20,055 nt of DNA, from IMG/VR virus record IMGVR_UViG_3300037805_000421, positions 1 to 20,055 of that record; one strand, 5' to 3'. Below, piece after piece: positions 15,663 to 20,055 of the stretch (its first letter is position 1; every line of letters starts with the position of its first letter). A model generated the notes under the pieces. The model saw only the letters and a list, made by a program, of their open reading frames with translations. It did no database searches and was not told the DNA's origin. The stretch is from a virus. The position numbers were made by a program, and so were the translations under genes.

Positions 15663-15702
15663 GACGTCCCCTCGCTTTAATTTGGCATAGGAAGAAAAAA
15701 GC

Positions 15703-15716
15703 TGACCATTCGGTCA
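15703..15716. promoter_or_regulatory. Perfect inverted repeat TGACC-ATTC-GGTCA
   Basis: Five-base arms flank a four-base centre about 40 bases upstream of the ParB/methyltransferase start and 64 bases after the stop of the HNH gene. It could be an operator half-site pair or a short hairpin. The evidence is only symmetry and placement. Confidence 0.3.
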
Positions 15717-15779
15717 AGAGATAAAAACTCTTTTTAAAAAAGACCCCCCTGCCGTGCCTTGTTATGCCTAACCTACAAA

Positions 15780-16328
15780 TCATCCTACCAACCTTCCTTG
15801 GTTTTCGTTAGATAGTACCTTTGTGCCTTTCTTGCTATTACATAGGAAACAGCATAATTGAGTATTCTTCTTGCTATGCTCTCCGTTTTTGCTCAACGGA
15901 ATTATATGGTCAATAGTCGGTGTCATTAAGTCCGGAAATCTTGTTTCCATCTTCAGTTGAGATATACATATCTGGCATTTCCCACCATCTCTGTTATATA
16001 GAAAGAATACATCAACTTTTTCAACAAAATTCTCAACCGGTAAATCTTTGCTGCTGTAATAATAGTTGCCATTGTATTTTCTTTTAGTCTGATAACATCT
16101 TTGGCATTGTTCGGATCGTTTCAACTTAGGTTGTCCACAAATACACAAGTCCTTCTCTCTATTCAATCTCTTAACCTTCTTTGCTCTTTCAACCTGTTGA
16201 GTCCTGCACTTATCACAAAGCATTGTAACCGGTGAATCTTCTCCGCAACCACGACACAATCCAAGGAATACCCTCATTCTCTTAATCCACTTCCTTCTTT
16301 CTTTTGATTTGATTGTTAGCTTGCCCAT
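15780..16328 (-). CDS. HNH endonuclease with two N-terminal zinc ribbons
   Basis: This 182-residue basic protein starts at ATG 16328 behind AAGAAGGG. Residues 25-41 hold C-x2-C-x9-C-x2-C and residues 62-78 hold C-x-C-x10-C-x2-C, two likely zinc ribbons for DNA binding. The C-terminal third is an HNH nuclease: C118-x2-C121, TIDHIIPLSKNG with D140-H141, N155, and C160-x2-C163-N164, an HNN variant. It is either a free-standing homing endonuclease or a nuclease used in packaging. It overlaps the preceding HNH gene by 13 bases and precedes the methyltransferase and terminase genes. Confidence 0.88.
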   Translation of the reverse strand: MGKLTIKSKERRKWIKRMRVFLGLCRGCGEDSPVTMLCDKCRTQQVERAKKVKRLNREKDLCICGQPKLKRSEQCQRCYQTKRKYNGNYYYSSKDLPVENFVEKVDVFFLYNRDGGKCQICISQLKMETRFPDLMTPTIDHIIPLSKNGEHSKKNTQLCCFLCNSKKGTKVLSNENQGRLVG

Positions 16329-16693
16329 TGTGCTGCCCTTCTTTTATGGATTATTTCATGGCAAGATATACAAACGCTTTGAAGGTTTGATAATGTTAAT
16401 CTTAATTGTGGATGGGTTTCAATCGGTTTTATATGATGAACCAATGTTGCAATGATAAACTTTTTACTTTTAAGGCAGACTTCACAAAGAGAATCCTTAT
16501 TAATCTTTTTACTCCTGATAAATAACCAGTCTGCATCATAACCACGTTGTGCAGAGTTGCCCCGCTTTGAATCATACTTTCCTGCTGAAAGTTTTTTGCG
16601 TTGTTCTATGACCGGTCCGCAAACAGGGCAATAGGTTTCTATAGTTAAAACCCTTTTACATTTCCTGCATGGTTTCTTGGGAGTTACCGGCAT
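16316..16693 (-). CDS. HNH endonuclease (phage packaging type)
   Basis: This 125-residue protein has a zinc ribbon, C9-x2-C12-x9-C22-x2-C25. It then has YDSKRGNSAQRGYDADWLFI, a common segment of phage HNH proteins encoded before terminases, and the HNH core: C70-x2-C73, VHHIKP with H86-H87, N103, C108-x2-C111-H112 and H116. In HK97 the comparable protein (gp74) assists the terminase in DNA cleavage, and the same role is likely here. I chose ATG 16693 over 16735 because AGGA lies upstream at good spacing and the longer form would overlap the previous gene by 38 bases. Confidence 0.9.
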   Translation of the reverse strand: MPVTPKKPCRKCKRVLTIETYCPVCGPVIEQRKKLSAGKYDSKRGNSAQRGYDADWLFIRSKKINKDSLCEVCLKSKKFIIATLVHHIKPIETHPQLRLTLSNLQSVCISCHEIIHKRRAAQWAS

Positions 16694-16697
16694 TATA

Positions 16698-16937
16698 TTA
16701 TCCTGCGTAGTAAGATGGAACTTTAAAGCAACCACTTGGTTGACCGTGAATATGTTTACCCTTTAGGAAAATAGGAATGGTTGTTTCTTTTGGGAGCTTA
16801 ATTGGTTCAAGCCGGTTGATAGTGTTGCCCCTTAAAAAATAATATACAGCAGATTCATGTTCTCTTTTCTCCTGCCTGTTTTTTTTAAAATTCAAAAGCA
16901 AACCCCATAAAAGGTAATCTTTTTCGGAATATACCAT
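16698..16937 (-). CDS. Hypothetical protein (79 aa)
   Basis: This 79-residue basic protein begins MVYSEKDYLLWGLLLNFKKN and ends SGCFKVPSYYAG. It starts at ATG 16937 and stops 5 bases before the next gene's start. I do not recognise it and see no clear motif, signal peptide or membrane helix, though residues 8-16 are hydrophobic. It is the first gene after a 110-base gap with a candidate promoter, so it may head the transcript that runs into packaging genes. The ribosome site is weak. Confidence 0.5.
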   Translation of the reverse strand: MVYSEKDYLLWGLLLNFKKNRQEKREHESAVYYFLRGNTINRLEPIKLPKETTIPIFLKGKHIHGQPSGCFKVPSYYAG

Positions 16938-16970
16938 ATATTTACATGAGAAATAGAGTAAATCAAGGAT

Positions 16971-16999
16971 ATTCTATAAAAATAATAGCAATGAGCCAA
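16971..16999 (-). promoter_or_regulatory. Candidate sigma70-type promoter before the HNH/packaging genes
   Basis: On the minus strand TTGGCT (16999-16994), a 17-base spacer and TAGAAT (16976-16971) lie in the 110-base gap 16938-17047, about 34 bases before ATG 16937. This is the widest gene-free gap in the window, so a middle or late promoter here is plausible. Apart from this element I see nothing in the gap. Confidence 0.35.
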
Positions 17000-17047
17000 T
17001 ATCTTGCTCTAAGCTGAATCTTAATTTCCCTTTAAAACCCTTGACAA

Positions 17048-17308
17048 TCAAAGCTGTTCAAGTTTGTAGTCTAATCCTGGTTTATGATGGTGCAAGACCT
17101 CTTTTTTACTGTTTAGATACTGTAAGACCCTTATCTTTGGAAAGTCTTTTTTGAACTTTTTTGACATTAAATCAAACAACTTCCTTTCCATTTTATTCCT
17201 GATAATCCCGACCTCAAAAGGACTGTTTTTCTTGATCCGGATTACCTTGATTGAAAGCTTATTCCTATCCAGAAAATAATAGACAAAACTCTTTTTATTC
17301 TTGTTCAT
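17048..17308 (-). CDS. Hypothetical basic protein (86 aa)
   Basis: This 86-residue, very Lys/Arg-rich protein begins MNKNKKSFVYYFLDRNKLSI and includes FDLMSKKFKKDFPKIRVLQYL. It starts at ATG 17308 behind GGAGG, a strong ribosome site, and overlaps the end of the lipoprotein gene by 14 bases. The start FVYYFLDRN resembles the FLDRN-like openings of short phage proteins, but I assign no family. A DNA- or RNA-binding role would fit the charge. Confidence 0.6.
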   Translation of the reverse strand: MNKNKKSFVYYFLDRNKLSIKVIRIKKNSPFEVGIIRNKMERKLFDLMSKKFKKDFPKIRVLQYLNSKKEVLHHHKPGLDYKLEQL

Positions 17309-17474
17309 CTTTCCTCCAATATTTAGTTTTTAGCCCTCTATCCCTGATAATCCACTTGGGTCCAGGTTCATACCCTGAATTAAATTGAATCGGCTTGTAA
17401 TCGCCTAAATCTAACTTCTCCGGTGTATAGTTGCATGATGTTAGGAACAGGATTGATATTAGGATTATTTTCAT
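17295..17474 (-). CDS. Small lipoprotein (59 aa)
   Basis: This short frame fills a gap between hypothetical genes. It begins MKIILISILFLTSCN: one Lys, a hydrophobic core and an L-T-S-C lipobox with Cys 14, a clear signal peptidase II site. The mature part has about 46 residues, ending in a charged RKDEQE. I infer a lipid-anchored envelope protein. Phage lipoproteins of this size include superinfection exclusion proteins and outer-membrane spanins; it lacks the Pro-rich Rz1 pattern and there is no neighbouring lysis gene. The mature N-terminus lacks Asp at +2 (Asn instead), so outer-membrane sorting is likely in a Gram-negative host. Confidence 0.7.
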   Translation of the reverse strand: MKIILISILFLTSCNYTPEKLDLGDYKPIQFNSGYEPGPKWIIRDRGLKTKYWRKDEQE

Positions 17475-17478
17475 TGGT

Positions 17479-17499
17479 TTAATAGTTCTGGATTTTCAT
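17479..17499 (-). CDS. Possible six-residue leader ORF before the lipoprotein gene
   Basis: ATG 17499 follows GGAG at nine bases and encodes MKIQNY, stopping at 17479, four bases before the lipoprotein ATG at 17474. The lipoprotein ATG has no clear ribosome site of its own, so the leader may deliver ribosomes by re-initiation. It could also be chance. Confidence 0.35.
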   Translation of the reverse strand: MKIQNY

Positions 17500-17515
17500 C
17501 TTTTGATTCTCCTTA

Positions 17516-17761
17516 TTATTGAAATAATCTTGTCCGAACGTCCGTATATTCATAATCCTCTGCAACCAGTTCAATAGAATCTAATTCACGATCAGATGAA
17601 AAACCAATATCCGCACCATCAAGATAATCTCTAACTTTTTTATAAGCCCCATCCATCGTCTTTGCTACCACATAAGACCGATGATATTTAACTCCACATC
17701 CGGTCCCATATGTACCTTTTAGGTTGACCTTAAATAATTTGTCTGTCTTTACGCTTCTCAT
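17516..17761 (-). CDS. Hypothetical protein (81 aa)
   Basis: This 81-residue protein reads MRSVKTDKLFKVNLKGTYGT, then VKYHRSYVVAKTMDGAYKKV, then DYLDGADIGFSSDRELDSIE. The pattern of a strand, YVVAKTMDGAYKKVRDYL helix, and a final strand (ELDSIELVAEDYEY) resembles small phage proteins of the early region with a beta-alpha-beta layout, but I cannot name a function. ATG 17761 follows AGGAG at normal spacing (in AGGAGAATTAGAA). It is soluble, with no signal. Confidence 0.65.
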   Translation of the reverse strand: MRSVKTDKLFKVNLKGTYGTGCGVKYHRSYVVAKTMDGAYKKVRDYLDGADIGFSSDRELDSIELVAEDYEYTDVRTRLFQ

Positions 17762-17790
17762 TTCTAATTCTCCTATTTATATTCCTTTGG

Positions 17791-18717
17791 TTATTTAACC
17801 TTTCCAGGTTTATCTGGTACTGGCATCCAATGAGTTACATCGTCTATTAACCACCCACCATTCCCGTGGAAACAATCACCATAGATAACCTTATCAGACC
17901 CAATAAATTCTTTTAGATATTTAACCTTGCTATATCTGCCAATATCTATTCCGGTATGCTCAAAATAATAAATGACCCTTTGCCCTTCTTCTGGTAACTT
18001 GTCCTCAACTCTTATCCAGGTCATATTCCCCCCTTTGGTATTAAATAAATTACAGCTTACGTCACCGATATTTAGCCCTATCTTTTTAAGACCTTTATTT
18101 TCCCCTTTTGTAATCATTAAAGAAGGTTTATTGGACCCAAGCCTTAAAACTTCCTCTGCCTTTACAGGATTTCCGATTAAATTAGGTTCTGATATATGTT
18201 CCAGGTATCCTTTTTGTAAGTTTTCTGATTCATGGGTCCCATACAATTTAGCAGGATAAACCGGAACATCACTTTTGCTTTTATAATCGTAATATCTTGA
18301 TTGGAATTCATTCTTTTTAAATGGTAATTCTTTTTCAGTTGTTGAACATAAGAAAATCCAACCACCCATATCCTGAACTACAGCATGAATAATTGGATCA
18401 TTAAAAACAACTGTTTCATAAGAACCAACAGCACTGATTGTTTTTTTAAGTTTTGACCATGCAACCAAAGCATTGTCTTTTGAAGTCCCTTCAATGATCC
18501 TTACAATATCTGCTGGTTTAGGCATCCACTGACCATTATCAGGGCTTTGAATATGGACAGAAAAAGCAGCTTTAACAGCATCATGTCCAAACTTCTTTAC
18601 AGCTTCATAGAAAAGCTCATATACAACAGGGTTAGGGTCTGAATCTCTTGGACGTTTATAAATAGAATATGTTGCAAGATATAAAGTTGCGAACTCTTTT
18701 ATAAAATCATTTTGCAT
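17791..18717 (-). CDS. Replication-associated protein fused to a DUF551 domain
   Basis: The 308-residue product has two parts. Residues 1 to about 230 are helical, with ELFYEAVKKFGHDAVKAAF and QWMPKPADIVRIIEG, a pattern of the DUF6475-like proteins often encoded next to phage replication initiators and thought to act like helicase loaders. Residues from about 232 (MTWIRVEDKLPEEGQRVIYY ... VTHWMPVPDKPG) are a DUF551 domain, usually a separate short gene. I chose ATG 18717 (GGAAAGG upstream) rather than 18756, which would overlap the previous gene by 50 bases. An internal ATG at 18024 has its own ribosome site, and the junction crosses a six-G tract, so the fusion may be recent. Confidence 0.8.
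   Translation of the reverse strand: MQNDFIKEFATLYLATYSIYKRPRDSDPNPVVYELFYEAVKKFGHDAVKAAFSVHIQSPDNGQWMPKPADIVRIIEGTSKDNALVAWSKLKKTISAVGSYETVVFNDPIIHAVVQDMGGWIFLCSTTEKELPFKKNEFQSRYYDYKSKSDVPVYPAKLYGTHESENLQKGYLEHISEPNLIGNPVKAEEVLRLGSNKPSLMITKGENKGLKKIGLNIGDVSCNLFNTKGGNMTWIRVEDKLPEEGQRVIYYFEHTGIDIGRYSKVKYLKEFIGSDKVIYGDCFHGNGGWLIDDVTHWMPVPDKPGKVK
18024..18036 (-). promoter_or_regulatory. Internal ribosome binding site before the DUF551 module
   Basis: On the minus strand AAAGGGGGG lies directly before AAT-ATG, with the ATG at 18024 in frame with the long gene. It would allow a separate DUF551 protein of about 77 residues. Removing one G from the tract would end the upstream frame in TGA overlapping this ATG (ATGA). 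Confidence 0.6.
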
Positions 18718-19414
18718 TTTGTTCACCTTTCCTTTGCTGAACCCATCTTTCAGCATTGGTCATTCCTTTATTGTTATTTACTTTATTATCTTCTTTAAAC
18801 CAAACACTCCGCATTTTTTGCTTCCAACTATTTACCTTGTTGCCCCTGGAATCATACCACTCTGCACAATCATAAAATTCAAAAGCATCAGAACCCTTAT
18901 TAGCATCAAACCCATTCTCAATAAAATAATTTATAACTTGGTCTTTTGTCGGTGGTAAAAAAGGCTTCTTTCTTCTTTTGTTCTTCTGTTCTTTTGTTCT
19001 CTTGTTCTTGTTTGTGGTTACTTGCTGGTTACTTGCTGGTTGTTTGCTGGTTAGTTGTTGGTTAGATTGCTGGTTGATTGCATCATCACAAAACTGGTAA
19101 GTCTTCCAATTTGCTATAGATACTATACTAAATTTGTTGGTTGGTTTGATGGTTAGATTTTTAGACTTTTTTAAAAAAGTTAAACACGTTCTGATTTTCT
19201 GTTCTGACAGTCCAGTTTCTTCCGCTGCCTTTTTTCTACCAAAAATAAACTCTCCAGGTTGTAAATATATCTCTTGGAAACCAACTACAAATTTTTTATC
19301 TTTTGTATGGTTAGCTTTCATTAAACACCAACTCCAAAAAACCCAAACATTATGGTTTTTAAGAAGACCACCGTCTAATGATTTTCTCCATAACCGGATA
19401 TATCCCCGATCCAT
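18707..19414 (-). CDS. Replication initiator-like protein (winged-helix N-terminus)
   Basis: This 235-residue basic protein opens with MDRGYIRLWRKSLDGGLLKN, typical of phage replication proteins of the lambda O/DnaD-like type. It continues with YLQPGEFIFGRKKAAEETGL and SEQKIRTCLTFLKKSKNLTI, a winged-helix pattern, up to about residue 110. A Gln/Asn/Lys-rich linker (about 113-150) follows, then a C-terminal segment with PTKDQVINYFIENGFDANKG. It would bind the phage origin and recruit the helicase. The linker DNA is a direct repeat array, as in lambda O, where the origin lies in the gene. It starts 2 bases after the HTH gene's stop, so they form an operon. Confidence 0.8.
   Translation of the reverse strand: MDRGYIRLWRKSLDGGLLKNHNVWVFWSWCLMKANHTKDKKFVVGFQEIYLQPGEFIFGRKKAAEETGLSEQKIRTCLTFLKKSKNLTIKPTNKFSIVSIANWKTYQFCDDAINQQSNQQLTSKQPASNQQVTTNKNKRTKEQKNKRRKKPFLPPTKDQVINYFIENGFDANKGSDAFEFYDCAEWYDSRGNKVNSWKQKMRSVWFKEDNKVNNNKGMTNAERWVQQRKGEQNAK
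19016..19080 (-). repeat. Iteron-like 11-bp direct repeats inside the replication gene (candidate origin)
   Basis: On the plus strand GGTT recurs at 19016, 19027, 19038, 19049, 19060 and 19072, giving five steps of 11, 11, 11, 11 and 12 bases; the first two units are identical (GGTTACTTGCT). As 11 is not a multiple of 3, the repeats change reading frame each time, so the conservation is at DNA level. Three more GGTT copies lie at 19139, 19143 and 19151. A purine-rich minus-strand tract (18964-19013) adjoins the array and could serve as an unwinding element. Confidence 0.65.
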
Positions 19415-19416
19415 AC

Positions 19417-19581
19417 CTAATCCTTAATGCGTAAAACTTTTTTGAGTTTCTTCAAATTTTCAGGAGTCGGTTTTCCCCCACCCTGTTCCCATAACCGATA
19501 AGAAACAACACTTACCCCAACAGCTTTTGAAACATCAATTTGTGTCATGCCTAACTTTTCTCTTGCCTTTTTAAAATCCAT
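19417..19581 (-). CDS. Cro/CI-type HTH regulator (54 aa)
   Basis: This short protein is a single helix-turn-helix domain: FKKAREKLGMTQIDVSKAVG, then VSVVSYRLWEQGGGKPTPEN, with the usual T-Q-x-x-V/L-A and S-x-x-x-W-E pattern. It starts at ATG 19581 behind GGGGG and stops 2 bases before the replication gene. It would bind an operator, probably near its own promoter, and control early transcription in the manner of Cro. There is no divergent repressor gene in the window, so the usual two-protein switch is not visible here. It has no dimerisation domain beyond the HTH. Confidence 0.88.
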   Translation of the reverse strand: MDFKKAREKLGMTQIDVSKAVGVSVVSYRLWEQGGGKPTPENLKKLKKVLRIKD

Positions 19582-19598
19582 ATTTCCCCCTTATTGTT

Positions 19599-19604
19599 AT
19601 TATA
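19599..19604 (-). promoter_or_regulatory. Candidate -10 element TATAAT before the HTH gene
   Basis: TATAAT on the minus strand lies 17 bases before ATG 19581 in an AT-rich 64-base gap. No good -35 is present at 16-18 bases. A 9-base direct repeat (ATAAATAAA at 19621-19629 and 19637-19645) lies upstream and could be a binding site for the HTH protein. Confidence 0.35.
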
Positions 19605-19645
19605 CTACTACTTTATACTTATAAATAAAAAAGTCCATAAATAAA

Positions 19646-19849
19646 TCATATTTTATGTTCATGTATTTTATTGTGACATTCCCAACATACTGATAAAAGG
19701 TTCTTTACTGTATCCTTCCCACCTTGGCTTTTTAGCTTGATATGGTGACAGTGTAAAGAATGATCGTCAAAGTGGTATTGTCTTGGGCATAATTGACAAG
19801 AATAGTTGTCCCTTTCAAATACTTGGTTGACTATTTTTTTCGGTATCAT
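19646..19849 (-). CDS. Small HNH endonuclease (67 aa)
   Basis: This is a minimal HNH domain: VFERDNYSCQLC with C18-x2-C21, HCHHIKLKSQGGKD with H35-H36, N50, and C55-x2-C58-H59, ending in H63. All expected metal and catalytic positions are present. It starts at ATG 19849 behind AAGG. Domains this small occur as free-standing homing or phage nucleases. Its place upstream of the HTH and replication genes, away from the terminase, argues against a packaging role. It may be a mobile insertion in the early operon. Confidence 0.88.
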   Translation of the reverse strand: MIPKKIVNQVFERDNYSCQLCPRQYHFDDHSLHCHHIKLKSQGGKDTVKNLLSVCWECHNKIHEHKI

Positions 19850-19881
19850 ATTAACCTTAATATATTATTTAGCGTAATATG

Positions 19882-20046
19882 TTAATCATCAGAGTGGCGT
19901 TTCTGTTGCGTTTTTTTATTATTTTCCTCTTGTGGGAATGCACCACACTTAATGCACCAATATGCAAGACCGTAATTTTCTGCACCACAAGCAGAACAGA
20001 ACCATTGTTCGTCTGGGTGTTCTTTTTTTTCTTGTTCAAAATCCAT
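19882..20046 (-). CDS. RanBP2-pattern zinc finger protein (54 aa)
   Basis: The frame starts at ATG 20046 with GGAG at the window edge and encodes 54 residues. Residues 15-34 read W-x-C-x2-C-x3-N-x6-C-x2-C (W15, C17, C20, N24, C31, C34), the exact RanBP2-type zinc finger spacing, a fold that binds single-stranded RNA or ubiquitin in eukaryotes. The rest is charged and probably unstructured. In a phage it may bind nucleic acid or a host protein; I cannot choose. It may also be classed as a short zinc ribbon. Confidence 0.7.
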   Translation of the reverse strand: MDFEQEKKEHPDEQWFCSACGAENYGLAYWCIKCGAFPQEENNKKTQQKRHSDD

Positions 20047-20055
20047 TTTTTCTCC

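Noticed and set aside
15717-15760. AT-rich hairpin as an intrinsic terminator
   Set aside because: The possible stems are short A/T pairs with a poor loop, and the plus-strand reading has no gene to terminate. Support is too weak to call.
18718-18756. Upstream ATG 18756 as the start of the replication-associated gene
   Set aside because: It would overlap the previous gene by 50 bases and lacks a ribosome site, while ATG 18717 has GGAAAGG at good spacing.

Overview
The window is a stretch of a tailed-phage genome (Caudoviricetes, siphovirus-like) or of a prophage. Every supported gene lies on the minus strand, so the map reads from right (about 20050) to left (1). Evidence for a phage is the ordered HK97-type morphogenesis cassette: P27-type small terminase, large terminase, portal, U35 prohead protease, HK97-fold capsid, gp6-like connector, gp10-like protein, tail terminator, tail tube proteins, tail assembly chaperone and tape measure. 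I see no integrase, lysis gene, CRISPR array or tRNA. The DNA is AT-leaning with strong Shine-Dalgarno sites (AAGGAG, GAGGGG, AGAGAGG), which fits a host that uses anti-SD initiation. I cannot name the host from the sequence.

Layout, in transcription order. 20046-17295 holds early and replication genes: a RanBP2-pattern zinc finger, a small HNH nuclease, a single-domain Cro/CI HTH protein, a replication initiator-like protein with an iteron-like array inside its gene, a second replication-associated protein fused to a DUF551 module, a small hypothetical, and a tiny lipoprotein. 17308-15780 holds small hypotheticals and two HNH proteins, one with two extra zinc ribbons. 15662-14599 is a ParB-like/DNA methyltransferase gene that looks broken: an ATT start and an internal deletion with a frame change. 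14612-9618 is packaging and procapsid: TerS, TerL, a 51-residue membrane protein, a portal fused to a MuF-type domain, and protease. 9621-5904 is the capsid and connector region with several small structural proteins. 5914-1 is the tail: gp10-like, terminator, a Cys-rich small protein, two paralogous tail tube proteins, a G/GT chaperone pair made by an apparent -1 frameshift, and a tape measure protein that runs off the left edge through a perfect 33-bp repeat.

Genes are tightly packed and many overlap by 4 to 14 bases, including ATGA stop/start overlaps, so translation is probably coupled along one or two long transcripts. The most useful second looks are: the G/GT frameshift with an AAATTTG slippery site; the 11-bp repeat array inside the replication gene; the tail tube duplication with a domain insertion; the DUF551 fusion across a six-G tract; the damaged methyltransferase; and several small genes (lipoprotein, zinc finger, Cys-rich protein, membrane protein) that are easily missed. 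I do not see a complete unknown defence or mobile system here. The novelty is in gene architecture and recoding.
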